A stretch of 64,000 bases of DNA, from positions 11,845,001 through 11,909,000 of the forward strand of contig JAUCBN010000043.1 of NCBI GenBank assembly GCA_035048815.1, in the 5' to 3' direction. This document shows positions 34,473 through 48,140 of this stretch, one piece after another; position 1 is the first letter of the stretch; every line of letters starts with the position of its first letter. This DNA comes from Abelmoschus esculentus (taxonomy: Eukaryota > Streptophyta > Magnoliopsida > Malvales > Malvaceae). The notes under the pieces are model-generated. The model was not told where the DNA came from. It saw only the letters and a list, made by a program, of their open reading frames with translations, and did not search any database. The position numbers and the translations under genes were made by a program.

Positions 34473-34560
34473 AAAATCCATTAAAAATATAGGTTGAGTA
34501 TACTAATAACTTTGCTAATAATAAATAATGATTATTTCTTATATTTGTTTACAACCTTGT

Positions 34561-35030
<470 letters not shown>

Positions 35031-36110
35031 AACCAATTTTAATCATTTGTATTAATTTTATATTGTTTTAACATATATTTTTACTTTTATATTGATCGTT
35101 CATAAATTATCAATTTTTATTACAATTTATTTTTTATTTTTAATAAAAACTAATGTTATGGCAAATTTTTTTAGATATGATACCTAATAATGGAATAAAC
35201 CGAGTTAATAGAGAAACTAAGTTAGAAAGATTAAATCTATAATAAATTTAGATAATATCTAATTGAAATAAATTAATAAATAAAATATTGATAATTATAA
35301 AATAAATATATTAAATTTTTATTTAAATTTAGTAAAATATTTTAATTAATCCAACAATCAAAAATATAAAATTTTAAAATATTAAAATATGTAAAAATGT
35401 CACAAACTATAACAATACTAACAACAAGAATAGGTATTTATTTATTGCGTTTAATAACATACATTACCATACCTACCTGTTAGGGATGTCAAAAAGCCTT
35501 TGTACTCCATTTATTTGATTGGGTATTTTGATGAAAATTTTAGGTTTCGAGGTAGGTTGAGATGCGTGTTGAAATAAAAAATTTAAAGACGATTCGATTT
35601 TGAAGTGTTAATTCTCGAAATTATCTGATTTTAAGGTGTTTAAGTATAACTTTTAATTTTTGGGGCAGTATGGGAGTTGAGTTTAGATTCTATAATTTTG
35701 AGTTTGAGATATTTAAATTTTTGAACCGAATTAATATATGTATTTATGTTTAAAATACATATAGGAGCGTGCATTCAATTAATTTGGTTGAATTTGAATC
35801 TAATTAGCCAAAATCAAATTAATCATTTTTCTCTTTAACCGTTAACTGAATTATTTTTTAAATTATTAACCTTATCGGATAAATTTCAATTAATTCAATA
35901 AGTCTTCGAATTAACCAAAAAAATTTATAAGTTTTTGGTAACATACACATACGATCATTAAACTACGTTAAATGATTTTTTAGTAACTAGACTTTCAAAA
36001 GTCACAAAACAATTATTAAATTTATCATACTATTTCAAAATATCATTGTAGAACTAATATTTTGATATAATAATTGAAAAATAGTTTTGGACTAAATTGA
36101 AAATATTTTA
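35031..36110. other. AT-rich intergenic DNA
   Basis: I see no gene or defined element. TCGAATTAACC/AATTAATTCAAT words near 35800-35930 resemble those flanking the hAT-like MITEs. Confidence 0.4.
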
Positions 36111-36114
36111 AAAA

Positions 36115-37200
36115 TGACTATATCCAAACAACTTGAAAATATATTTAATAGGTTTTTGAGAAAGTTTGAAGGTGTTTCAAACGATTTAAAGAAACCAAAG
36201 AATTTTTTTTATCCAGACGTTTCAATATGCCTGATAGGTGTTTCGATACCGTTATGCTTTTTAAAGGCAAAATTACACAGTCGTTTCGATACGGGCTTGG
36301 ACCGTTTCGATATGTTTTGCTAATGTGATTTTTGGTTTCGATACCTCAAACACCCGTTTCGATACGTCTGTATCAAAACCTATTTTAGGTGTTTCGATAC
36401 ACCTCCAACGGTCATTTGAAAACCCCAACGATTTTATAAAAAACCCAATGGCTAGGAGCAGTATCGAAACGGCTAAGCCTGTTTCGATACCATGAGCTAA
36501 GGGTTTCGATACGTCTCATAGGCGTTTCGATATTGGTTCTTAAATGCAGGTTCAACGACTATTTCTCAAAGTAGTTGTATCGAAACGACTTCCACGCATT
36601 TCGATACCACTTGCACCAGAAGCAGAAATCAGCCTTGAAACAAGCTCCAAACGGCTCCAAATCAATCCCAACAGTCACCAACGACAATAAGCTCATTTGG
36701 GATGATAAAAGGAAGTCTCAAGCATCAAGAGAAGACTAATGCTTCAATGGTAACAACAATATGATGAAAGATTTTTCTTAGAGCTTAAATCCTATCTTTG
36801 GGTAGACAAAACACTTGTGAGCTAAATTCTCAATGTATGCTCAAGTGTATTAGGATTGGGTGAGAGCTTAGTTGCAAACAATTAGCCTTGTTAGAAGGAT
36901 TATCAAAGTTTGTTTAAGTTTATCTCTTGTTTGAGAGGATTTCTAAAGTTCGGGTTGTGAACTTTGGATGCTTGATTCGAGTTTGAATCAAGGTTTGTAA
37001 GGTTAGCCCTTTGCCCTCAAAAGGAAGAAATTCTTAGTGAATTTGGGAAATCCTTAGTGGGAAGCTAAGGTAGTGGATGTAGGACTTGGGTTAGAAGTCT
37101 GAACCACTCTAAATCATCGTGTTTATTGTTTGTCTTTCATTGCTTCCACAAAACAACCAAATTAGTGATTCTCCATCACTTGGCAAAGTTAAATCGGTTA
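36115..37200 (+). mobile_element. LTR-like fragment with a GTTTCGATAC word array
   Basis: 36219-36608 carries about 14 copies of GTTTCGATAC or its complement at irregular spacing. It is followed by noncoding DNA whose end (GGATGTAGGACTTGGGTTAGAAGTCTGAACCACTCTAAAT at 37077-37116, written here only as a position marker for its GAACCACTC core) looks like the 3' part of a long plant LTR. A related 55-base piece sits at 8964-9020. I could not find both ends, coding domains or a target duplication, so the LTR label is an inference. Confidence 0.5.
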
Positions 37201-37336
37201 TCCATCGAGCCCCTTCAAGCCTAACAACCATTGCATATTATAAATTATTGATAAATTTTGAAAAATTTAATGATCGGTTTGTAATAATTCAATAAATTTA
37301 ATGATTATTTATGTTAATTTTATAAAGTTTAATGAC

Positions 37337-38152
37337 TAAGGCTATAAACGAATACGAACGAGGGTGTTTTCATGTTTGTTCGTTTAACTTTAACTGAATA
37401 AATAAACGAACACGAACATAAATGAACACAAAATTTCTTGTTCATGTTCGTTCGTTAAGGATTGTAGCTTGTTCATGTTCGTTTATGTTCGTTCTTTTAA
37501 ATGATAAATAAACGAACATAAATGAACAAACAAAAATGAACGAACATAAATAAAATATATAATATATTAAATATTTAATATTTTGAATTAATTCGGTTAA
37601 TTTAGTGAATTATCTGATTGTAAACCGAATTAATCGATAATTAAAATTTAAAAAACTCTTAATTATAATACGAAACCTGAAATTTAACTAATTAATCAAT
37701 TTTGTTTTGGTTCGATTGGTTAGTTCGGTTTAACAGAACAATAAACATCGTTATCCTATAACAAGGAAGTTTTTAACGAGTCATAAAATAAGACTTCTCA
37801 ACTCGAGTAACTCAAAATTTTTTGACTCGACTTGACTTGATCAAATACTCACCCTTAGACATATGTGAATAAATTTAAACAAACATAAACGATCGAAATA
37901 AATGAACATAAATGAACATATTACCGAATGTTCACGAACATAAATGAACGAACATAAACAAATGGATTACCGAACGTTCACGAACATAAATGAACGAATA
38001 AGCCCTTTGTTTGTGTTTGTTCGTTCGTTTAATTAAACGAACGAAAATTCTTGTTCATGTTTATTCGTTTAATAAATAAACGAACATAAACAAACTTCTT
38101 ATCGAACGATACACGAACGGTTGGCTGAACGTTTGGTTCATTTATAGCCCTA
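37337..38152. mobile_element. hAT-like MITE, copy 1 (816 bp)
   Basis: The ends are TAAGGCTATAAACGAA and TTCATTTATAGCCCTA. Imperfect 8-bp flanks TTAATGAC (37329-37336) and CTAATGAT (38153-38160). The interior is full of AACGAACATAAATGAACG repeats near both ends and shares its middle (TTAATCGATAATT, CTCGAGTAACTC) with copy 2 at 53733. No transposase was seen. Confidence 0.8.
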
Positions 38153-38462
38153 CTAATGATTATTTTATACATTAAAACAAAAACTCCATAGTTGTCCCAA
38201 CCCAAAATCCTTAAACTATTATTATACATTAAAATAAAAACTCCATTGTTGTCCTTGGACATGTGCTTACACCCACTTCAATTTCTTATAAAAAATCATT
38301 TACTTTTAAAATAGGAGAAATCTCTACACAAACTAAGATTGACGTATCACCAGATTCTTCTCATCTCCACAAAAAAAGAATGCTCCCTCACCTTCACTTA
38401 AACCACCGAAATCTTTCACCTAAAAGTGTTACATACTTTCATGATCAACAAATTCTTAATCA
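38153..38462. other. Short intergenic stretch
   Basis: An AAAACTCCAT(A/T)GTTGTCC word is duplicated at about 38180 and 38237. A 76-codon open frame (38263-38493) has no recognisable domain. Confidence 0.4.
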
Positions 38463-38883
38463 TTTCGTGAATGGTAATTTGACAGAAATATAGATGAAAA
38501 AAAATATTTTTCAATATATTGCTCTCTCAAATTTATTTTTTATTCTAGTGATGTTTCTATAGGGAAATAAAAGTCAGATTCTTTTGAATCCGACTATGAG
38601 CAGTGATTTAAAAAAATAATAAGCAGGCAGACAAGCAGCAAGCAGGCAACAGGCAGTCGAACAATATCTTGAACTGTGCAAAGTCAGATTATTATGAATC
38701 CTTCCTTGCTTATTTTATATTTTTTTGAAATCACTGTTCATAGTTAGATTCTTTTAAATCCGACTTCTATTTCATTATAGAAACATCACTAGAATAGAAA
38801 ATAATTTTAATAAAGCAATATATTAGAAAATATTTTTTTCCATCTATATTTCTGTCATTTGCCCTTTCATGAATGATAATTTG
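38463..38883. repeat. Foldback element with ~150-bp arms and 19-bp flanking repeats
   Basis: Arms 38481-38627 and 38703-38858 are inverted copies (ACAGAAATATAGATG, AATATATTGCT, TCTAGTGATGTTTCTATA, GAATC(C/T)GACT), with a 75-bp loop made of CAGG/CAGC words. It is flanked by TTTCGTGAATGGTAATTTG (38463-38481) and TTTCATGAATGATAATTTG (38865-38883), 17 of 19 bases alike. The flanks may be an unusually long target duplication. The transcript would form a long hairpin. Confidence 0.75.
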
Positions 38884-38910
38884 TTAATTAAATTTTAATA
38901 ATTATATATT

Positions 38911-39149
38911 TGTTATGAATATATTTATTTATGGTGGATATCTATATATTAAGTTAAACTTTAATGGACTTTATTATTAGGGTTTAATACCCATTGGAAT
39001 TAGGGTTTTCATCTTATGCCTATAAATATAGACTTTTGGAGAAAGCATAGTACACACAACTCTACTTTGATAATATAATAAAATCTCTCTCTTTTGTCTC
39101 TCATCTTTATTCTCATATTTTATTCTTATTCTTTATTTTATTCACAACA
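38911..39149 (+). repeat. 5' LTR of copia E (239 bp)
   Basis: TGTTATGAAT...TTCACAACA. TATAAATATAG near 39022 is a good TATA box. Confidence 0.88.
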
Positions 39150-39920
39150 CGTTATCAGCACGAGACTCTAACCAACGGATGTATTTGTCGTTCAAATATT
39201 AAAGGAGTTATTGAAAAGAATTTGTTACTAGCATGAATCAAAGATAAGTTCTTCTCCATCTATGTTATTTTAATTATTGATTATTTTTTTTCTTTCTTGA
39301 TCTTTAATTTGATTTTTAATTTTTGAAAAATCATTGGTTATTTGATGTTTTTGTAGCCATAGAGTTGCTCAATTACCATGGTCCCTGTCGACACTTCTCG
39401 AAAAAGATTGTAACAAGATATTGGTAATTAAATCTACCATATATTCAAATTAGTAGAAAGCTCGGTATGTTTTATTTATTCAATTTGAGATTTTTTATCT
39501 TTGTTTATAACCAATATTTGTTTATTTTATTATTATGATAAATGTTTATATGTTAATCATGTTCTAAGTATTACATGATATTAGAACAAATATTAAACCT
39601 TTAATTAATTAATATGTTCTTTGTTATGTTGGTTTAATCCGAGTATGTTGGCTGGACATCCTGTTCTGTGAGGCTAATGGTCTCAAAGGAGGTTCTTTTT
39701 AAAGGACCTTATACACTGGTTTAACTACGCCGCGTATAAGGATTAAATTTTTGTTTCTTATTGTATATATATTGATTGATCAATTACTATTTAATAGTAA
39801 GAATATTATAAAATATATATTTGCTTGAAAGTAATATTTTTGTGTCAAAAAACTCGACTATAGACTTCTCCCAAGTTCAAGTTACGAAAATCATCTTGAT
39901 CCAAGAATTTTTATGGGAGG

Positions 39921-41127
39921 CATTCACCATAGTGAATGCATGCATGATGATTATTCAATACAATTATTGGATTTATGTCATTCCTTGAAGTGAATGCAAG
40001 CATGATGTTTATTCCATGCGATTATTAGATTTGTCTTTCCCTGAAGTGAATGCAAGCATTATGTTTATTCCATGTGATTATTGAATTTGTTTCATTCCTT
40101 GAAGTGAATGCAAACGTGATAATTCACTATATGGTTAAGTGAATAAAACTCAATTATTTGCCAAAGTATCACTGATGAGGATATGTTAGAAAAACATACT
40201 CCACTTTTCACACATTAATGTTGTCTTACAGACACAATCATAAAAAGGTTTTAAATACCTATTAGTCTTCGCTCCATTCCTTGAAGTGAATGTGATATTT
40301 TATAGCGGAATGAATAAAAGCCACATTAGTAATTCTGGTTACGATTGAGATCATAAAATAAACATGGATAAGATGATTCTTTTGAGGATGTTTATATCTA
40401 CCAGAAGTGGAATTATAAGAATGACAAGAATGATATAGATCATATCAAATCTTTATGTTATCAATGCAATGGTACAAACCATCGGTCTCGTACTTGTCAA
40501 GCGCCGAAATATTATGGACTTTATCCGTAATCATGAATGATAAATGAAAGAAAATATAAACAAATTTTCTTTGTGGCGTAAAAAAATTATGGCATTGTTG
40601 GTCCAATTCAATTGAATATTGTTAATTTTCTCATAATCCTTCAAGAGAATAATTCGCCATTTATTTTATTTCCTTTAGATCTTTTATTTATTTTGTTTTA
40701 TGTTAATTTATTTTTATTTATTATTTATTTATGTTAATCTATTTACGTATTATTTATTTACGCTTTATGTTAATTTATCGTTAATTTATTTTATATATTA
40801 TTTATTTACGTTTTATGTTAATTTATCATTTGAAGAATATTACCACTTCCAGAATAAAATCTACAATGAATTGTGGCTATTTATGCCAAACAGACAATGC
40901 AAGTACTCATATTATACTTAAGCATAAGAAATATTTTTCTCATTTAAATATAAGGGAAAATGTGAGTACTATATCTCAAAGTACTGGAATATCAATTCTT
41001 CGGAAGATCTTTTGAGAGTTTATCTTTGATAGATAACTGATTTGATATAATGTGCTATATTTAATATTTTGCTATTCCCCAAAGTGAATGGTACAAAGCA
41101 CATATTTTTCATTCCCCGAAGTGAATG
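39921..41127 (+). repeat. Repeated CATTC-N8-GAATG hairpin words in copia E
   Basis: CATTCACCATAGTGAATG (39921-39938), CATTCCTTGAAGTGAATG (39979-39996, 40093-40110, 40275-40292), a CTTTCC variant at about 40035, and CATTCC/TATTCC variants at about 41072 and 41110. The first four sit in a loose tandem of about 57 bp with GCAAGCATGATGTTTATTCC. The ends CATTC/GAATG can pair. The DNA between is not coding in any frame. Confidence 0.7.
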
Positions 41128-43880
41128 AAATAAAGCACATATTAAAAGGTGCATGATTATGCATATTTTTCCATTTTAAATTCCAGGGAATAATGTGAGA
41201 ACTATATCCGGAAGTATTAATATCATAGAAGGCTCCGATTGAGCAAATATGTTATTGCTAAATGGAACTTTATTCCATATTTACAGTGCATTATACTAGT
41301 CAAAGTTGCAACGAGACTTATTGAGTTTTAAAGATATTTATAGAAATATATTGAGAATATCAGTCAAAGGGATGTTGACTATCACAATATTACAAGTATA
41401 ACTCAAGGCAAAAAGAAAATTTTGACAAAATTACATGCACTATCATCTATATTGTACTACAAAAAATTAGTACAAATTGAAGCTCATGCTATTGTAAACT
41501 AGATGTTTACTGATAATTTTATTTGGCATGAACGGTTAGGCCATCCCGGTTAAATTATGATGCGAAAATTTGTTGATACTTTTATGTGGTCACTTATTGA
41601 AGAACTAAGATTTTCTTCAAGGTAATTTTCATGCGATACTTGCTATGAAAGCAATTTGATTATTCAATCATCAATAGTTAATATAGAGTGTAAATCTATT
41701 AATTTTCTGGAACGGATACAAGGTGATATATATGAGCCCAAACACCTTTCTTACAGTCCATCTAGATATTTTACGATTTTAATCGATGCATCGACTAGAT
41801 GGTTATATGTATCCTTGTTATGAACTCGCAACTTGGTGTTTGCGAGGCTACTTGCTCAGTTGATAAAATTATGAGCATATTTTTCAGATTATCTTATAAA
41901 GACAAACGGTCTTGATAATATTGATGATATGTCATTTTACATGTAGTATCACTAATTCGTATCAAGCCAACAAATGATCATAAGGTCTCCCCATTATAAA
42001 TGGTTTTTCGTCAGGAACCAAATATTTCTCATCTTAGATTTTTTTGGGTGTGCGATATATGTTCTAATTGCTCCACCACAACGCACAAAGATGAGTTTTT
42101 TTTTTGGAATATATATCAAATTTAAATATCTTGAGCTTCTGATAGGGGATTTATTTACAACCCGATTTACTAAGTATCATTTTAATGAGTCAGTTTACCT
42201 AACATTAGGGGAGGAAATAAATAGATGGGGAAAGAAATAAGTTAGAATGAATTATCATTTTTTCATTTTGATCCACGTACTATACAATATGAACTATAAG
42301 TTCAAAGGATAATTCATTTAGCAAATCAATTGCCAGATGATTTTGCTGACCCTAAAGAGTGACTAAGTCATGTATACCAGCTATGAATGCTCCGATTAAA
42401 TTTGATGCCATGGAAGGGCAAACTCTAGTTGCTAATGAGTCTAATTTACGCTTGATGCGTAGTAGACAAGTAAGTTCCAAAGATAAAGAAATCATCGAAA
42501 AAGAAAATGAGCTATATTTTATGATGGTTTGATCGAGGAATCAACGAATTATGAAAATCTCTAGAAGAGATTAAAAGGTCTCCAACAGAGACATTGATAT
42601 GACTCAGGTACCTGATAATAAAAAGATCTCAATAGATTATGTCATGTCTGGTAATAAGTGGAACTAAAATTAAATTGACGTCGTTAATATATTTGCATGC
42701 AATATAGCACTAGAGATTTTATTTGATGATGTGGATCATGAACCATTGTCAATTGGACAAAGAAATGATTGCCCAACATGAAAGAGACAATTGAGGCGAA
42801 ACTAAAATCTCTTTCGAAAAGAGAAGTATTTGGGCCTATAGCCCGTACATTGAAATGCGTAAAGCTCGTAGATATAAACGAGCCTTTATGAGAAAGAGAA
42901 ATCAAAAGGGGAAATCATGAGATATAAGCTCATTTGATTGCACAAAGATTCCCACAAAGACATGGAATTGAATATGAGGAAAATATATTCCTCAGTGGTG
43001 GATGCAACTACTTTTAGATTTTGATCAGTCTGACAAGAAATAAAATTACTCAGTTTCTGCCTAATGGATATTGTTACACCCTATTTGAATGGGCCTCTTG
43101 ATAGTAATATTTACATGAAACTTCCGGAATGATTTAAATTGCCATAAGCAGTTATTTCAAGTTCTCGAGAACATTATCATATTGAATATATCTTTTATGG
43201 CTTGAAATAATTTAGGCGTATTTGGTATAATCGCCTCATTGAATACTTATTAGCATAATGCTATATGAATTATTTAATTTCCCCGAGCATTTTTATTAAG
43301 ATTTTTATCTCTGAATTTTTATTGTTGTGTATGTCGATGATTTGAATATCGTTGAGACTCGTAAAGAGATCTCCTCAAATCCTTGTGCATCAATCGACAT
43401 ACAGAAAAATGTTGAAAGAGACTTTATATGCATAACGCATATTCATTGATCACCCTTATGGTTGCCAGGTCTCTTAATGTAAATAAAGATTCTTTTTGCC
43501 TCTAGAAAAGGGTAATGATATTCTTGGTTTAAAAGCACAATACATACATTATTTGATCTAGAAGCATCGTATCTTAGCTGGTCCAGAAATACTATTAAAG
43601 TGCTACGAGATCATTACCTTTAAATAATTGTTATGCATGAGGCAAAGCCGAAATATGTGTTTGGCTAAACATATCCTGAAGATATGTGAATTACTTTCAC
43701 AAGATAAGATGCAAGCTATCTTGTGTAGAGATAATGCAAAATATATATCTCAAAGTGGATATATCAATTATGATAAAACGAAACATATTTCTTTCAAGTT
43801 TCGTCCCTCATGGTATTCATAAGAATAGTATCCTCAATTCATTTCAAGTGATAATTTAGAAGATTTATCCACTAGTGCAT
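40440..43880 (+). pseudogene. Copia E gag-pol remains
   Basis: The zinc knuckle CYQCNGTNHRSRTC is at about 40455-40500. The pre-integrase trace WHERLGHPG is near 41525 and integrase core traces (IDASTRWLYVSLL) near 41780. The RT box reads VYVDDLNIVE at about 43325-43355. An RNase H-like tail (DNAKYISQSG, KTKHISFKF) lies at 43730-43800. Every frame is interrupted by many stops, and large parts cannot be followed by eye. Confidence 0.75.
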
Positions 43881-44166
43881 AATCTACTTCAACATTTGAA
43901 GATTGTATTCAATATTGAATTATGAAGATTCAAAAATCTTATGTGATATTTTCATGAGGGAAAGTAAATACTCGTTGCACTCTTTTTCCCTTAACCGAGG
44001 TTTTGTCCCAATGGATTTTCTTGGTAAGGTTTTTAATGAGGCAACATGTTATGCGTATCAAAGATGTGTGTACTCTTTTTCCTTCACTAAGAATTTTTTT
44101 CCACAGGGTTTTTATCTTAGTAAGGTTTTAACGAGGCACATTATCTTCATGGATATCTAAGGGGAG

Positions 44167-44379
44167 TGTTATGAATATATTTATTTAGGTGGATATCCAT
44201 ATATTAAGTTAAACTTTAATGAGCTTTATTATTAGGGTTTTCATCTTATGCCTATAAATATAGACTTTTGGAGAAAGCATAATACACACAACTCTACTTT
44301 GAGAATATAATAAAATCTCTTTTTTGTCTCTCATCTTTATTCTCCTATTTTATTCTTATTCTTTATTTTATTCATAACA
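44167..44379 (+). repeat. 3' LTR of copia E (213 bp)
   Basis: Starts TGTTATGAATAT after AGGGGAG and ends TTCATAACA beside ATATT. It is shorter than the 5' LTR because of one internal deletion. Confidence 0.88.
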
Positions 44380-44935
44380 ATATTTACATAAAATATCATC
44401 TTTCACCAACATAGTAAGCGTGACATAAATATTTAAAATATACAAAATATAACTTTAAAATTATTTAAATTGAACACAAAAAGTGGTTAAAGAAACGGTT
44501 GTTCTTAAAGGTCACGGATTTGAGCACCAGTGATACTAGCAGAATGATTGAGCGATCAATGTTAAATGGTTGAGATTATATTCTATAACAGATACTACTG
44601 TAATCATTATTAACTAATTAAAAATAAGTAAGGTCAAACATATTTTTTAATTTATTATAAAATCAATATCAATCGAATTAAATTCAATGATATGGCAACT
44701 AAACCAAAACTCACTACATTAATCATAACATACTGTTTATACCAAATATAAACAAATTCATATATATAATTCTCAGCTTGTTTGCAGTTTGTTTAAACTA
44801 GGAAAAGTATTAACCAATTCTTTAAAAACACCAATGGCAACTGGCAAGCCATTTGTTGGTTGCTTCTGTATAATGGACACCATCCCAACTTACAAACGAA
44901 GAAGGGTCATTACAGTATTGTTTTATTCACGGATA

Positions 44936-45175
44936 ACCGTAATTTATTAAAAATAAATAAAAGTATAATAATAGTTTAAAGATTATTTAAATAATTTATT
45001 ATTTTTTATTGTATCAATTATTTTTTTCGTTAACATTTAATGATACCTAACATTAGAGTGACCAATTTTACACCCAAAAACCATAGTAATTTACTGATTA
45101 TTTTTTAAAATCGATGACTAAAAATATATTAGAGGTAAATTAAAGTGACTAACACAATAATTTATTCTAAAATTT
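44936..45175. repeat. Lone MULE-type terminal repeat arm
   Basis: Closely similar to the arm at about 26760-26990 (AAAAGTATAATAATA(G/T)TTTAA, TTATTTAAATAAT, TTTTTTATTGT, AACATTAGAGTGACC). It has no matching inverted partner nearby. The rest of 44380-45240 is AT-rich with no gene. Confidence 0.65.
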
Positions 45176-45540
45176 ATTGTTTATTATATGATTTTTTTAA
45201 AAATTTAATGATATTTTATTGAAAACAATTTGTTACGGTTTCAGGTTTCATTCTTTTCCACCCTTTGTTGCTTTGCTCCCAACTTTTGTTTCTCTATCTC
45301 TAACTCTTCAAAAATTCCTTCTTTTTATTGAAAACACTTAAAACTTCAATTTCATTTTCGAATTTTCTCTTTTTCCAGTTTAAAAATTATTTTTTTTGAA
45401 AAAAAGAGAGAAAGAAATCCCTGCTTGAGATTATTGGTTAGGTTTTTTTTTGTTGTTGTTGGAATTTTGTGTCGTGGGGATTTGAATGAGGAGAACATAA
45501 TTACTTTTGTGAAATCGAATTGGAAGAACCAGCTGATTTC

Positions 45541-48140
45541 ATGGCCACCGCGGAGTTGCAGATGAGTCCGCAGTTGGAGCAGATCCATGGCGAAATCCGC
45601 GATCTTTTCCGTGCTCTGTCGTATGTCCCCTTCTACTTTCCTTTCTCTTGTTCACTACTCAAACGATATAGCTGTGTATTGTGATCTGCAATCAAAACTC
45701 CTTTCTCAACTTTCCAAGCGTTTTGACTTTAGTATTTTTCTTTGGACTGGATTTCGACTTTGTTTGATAACTGTTTTTTTAAAAACTATGATGCTTTGCT
45801 TTTCAGAAATGAGTTTCAAAGGCTGGATAAGATGAAAGATTCAAATAGGCAAAGCAAACAGCTGGAAGAGCTTACTGGCAAGATGAGGGAATGTAAAAGG
45901 TATGGTATATTTTTAGTATATGAAATATTTGATTTCTTCTCATTTTTTACTTCTTTTTAATTCCTAACTTTTGATGAATTGTTTACAGATTAATCAAGGA
46001 GTTTGATCGTGAAGTTAAAGACGAGGAAAGCAAAAATCCTCCTGAAGTGAACAAGCAACTCAATGATGAGAAGCAATCTATGGTAAGTTTGTTTCTGAAC
46101 CTCAAATTTCCTTACTATTGGCATGGAAAAGGCATATGCATATGGTAGAGTGTTTTAGTAGCTTGGAGTTTAGCAAATGTATATTTGCATCATAAAATGG
46201 TTTAGTCGAGGAACTAAGACCGGACACATTTTTTTATTGTCGAATTATCTCCCCTAACATGCTTTCTGTAGATTCTAATATTTGTTTTTTGAGTTGCAGA
46301 TCAAAGATTTGAATTCGTATGTTGCATTGAGGAAAACGTAAGTTTGCCTATCTGAAAGGGATTATGGTGATTTTAGGTTTGCCATTCGAAGTTCAGATTT
46401 TTTTATTTTTATTTTTTATTTACAGTATGTCAGTTGAGTTGTGAAGTTTGGGATTAGCCAAGTCTGAAACTTGGCTTTTTCCTAATGTAGGATGAAACCA
46501 TTTTTTGAGTGGTAGAATTCACCCCATAAAATCCAATGAGACTGTCCCTTTTCCCCTATAGTTTTTATGGGTTTTATGTTTGTAATTGCAGATACATGAA
46601 TACTCTTGGTAACAAGAAAATTGAACTCTTTGATATGGGAGCTGGAGTCAGTGAACCTACAGCAGATGAAAATGTTAAAGTGGCATCATGTAAGATCTTA
46701 CTTCTTTTAACCCTACGTTGAGTTGTGAATTATATAGAATTCTTTTTGGGGATCAAAGATACGTAGTTATGAAAATGATGGGTTTGCTGTTACTACCCGT
46801 TTTCTAAAAGGTTGATATATGTAAATACATTCTAATACCACAGTAATTCATATTTCATATCAATTATGATTTGGCTGATCTTAGTTGATTTTGGATTTTT
46901 TCATGCTATATGCATTTTTATTTAACTATTGCCTAGCAACCGTGATGTGGTCTTCTTAGAATGTTGGAGAGTTTGGCAACAAAGCCACCATTCATGACTT
47001 TGGATGCTTCAGGAAAATTAGTCTAGTGCATGGACTTTACTGAAAATTATGAACTTGTAACAACAGAATCTCCGCGCAGAGATTACCTGTTCTTTTTTTT
47101 ATCCAGCTATCTTACTACTGCACGACTTTCTCTACAGCAATGTCAAATCAAGAGCTTGTTGATCATGGGATGAAGACAATGGATGAGACTGATCAGGCCA
47201 TCGAACGCACAAAAAAGGTAAACAGAAGCTGCTTTTTGTTCCCTTGTGCAGGCCTCCGCTCCGCTGTTGCTATTTTCTTTTTCTTTTCTTACCTTCTAGA
47301 TTCCCAGGTTGTCGAACAAACAATTGAAGTGGGAACTCAAACTGCTTCTACTCTAAAAGCCCAAGTAAGTCGGATTCCGTGGTATTTTATTATTTTTTCT
47401 TCAAACTGTTGTGTTACATGCTTATACTGATAGAAAGTTATACAGACTGATCAAATGGGCCGTATTGTAAATGAGCTGGATACAATCCAGTTTTCTATTA
47501 AGAAGGCATCCCAGCTGGTGAAGGAGATTGGTAGGCAGGTTAGTTGATTGTTCGCACTTTAGATGCAACCTTCCTTCAATTTGATAACTTTTATGCCATA
47601 TTAAATATCTTTCTTCTTCTTCCTCCAGGTGGCCACTGATAAATGCATCATGCTGTTTCTTTTTCTTATCGTATGCGGTGTTATAGCCATCATAGTTGTG
47701 AAGGTATTCTTTTCCGTATTGATTTATTAACTTATTGTGTTGGGAATGTGAGGTATGCTTTCCCTAAACATGTTGAACTGCTCTATCATCTCATTTGTGA
47801 TACAGCACGATGGATGCCTACATTTGTCGCAACTAGTGACAATTAAATGCATGCCACTTAGTAACTGCGTTCTTTTAAAAACATTTGGGTTTGTTTAGCA
47901 TCGCTTTTCCAGTCAAAAAGTGCTTTGGAAAGCCGAAAGCAATGCTAAACTCACCCTGGAGATAGATTCATGCGCATTCTTCACAATGATCGTCTTTTAC
48001 TGCACAAAATTTCCGTTTTTCTAATTCTAATGTGGAAATTTCAGATTGTGAACCCGAACAACAAAGATATCAGAGACATTCCAGGTTTGGCACCTCCAGC
48101 ACCATCAAGGAGATTGTTATATCTAAGGGACCCGCAATAA
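45541..48140 (+). CDS. NPSN13: Novel plant SNARE (NPSN13-type Qb-SNARE), ten exons
   Basis: NPSN proteins are plant-specific Qb-SNAREs that join syntaxin-type SNARE complexes at the plasma membrane and cell plate. Exons 45541-45620, 45807-45899, 45989-46082, 46300-46337, 46592-46689, 47138-47217, 47308-47364, 47446-47538, 47629-47703 and 48045-48140 splice cleanly to 267 residues. The N-terminal helical domain is residues 1-102. The SNARE coiled coil is about 136-207, with Q180 in LKAQTDQM as the likely zero-layer glutamine (my reading). The single tail anchor is about 216-235 (IMLFLFLIVCGVIAIIVV). A short luminal tail with APPAPSRR and ending DPQ follows. Length agrees with Arabidopsis NPSN13 as I recall it. 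No damage seen. ATG 45541 is preceded by a pyrimidine-rich leader. Confidence 0.95.

Larger units (their letters stand above)
38911..44379 (+). mobile_element. Ty1/copia element E, heavily decayed
   Basis: LTRs 38911-39149 and 44167-44379 with exact 5-bp duplication ATATT (38906-38910, 44380-44384). CGTTATCAGCACGAG follows the 5' LTR as primer site and AGGGGAG precedes the 3' LTR. The 3' LTR lacks about 25 bases found in the 5' LTR (around ATACCCATTGG). Internal frames are shattered but zinc knuckle, integrase and RT traces remain in copia order. Confidence 0.9.
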
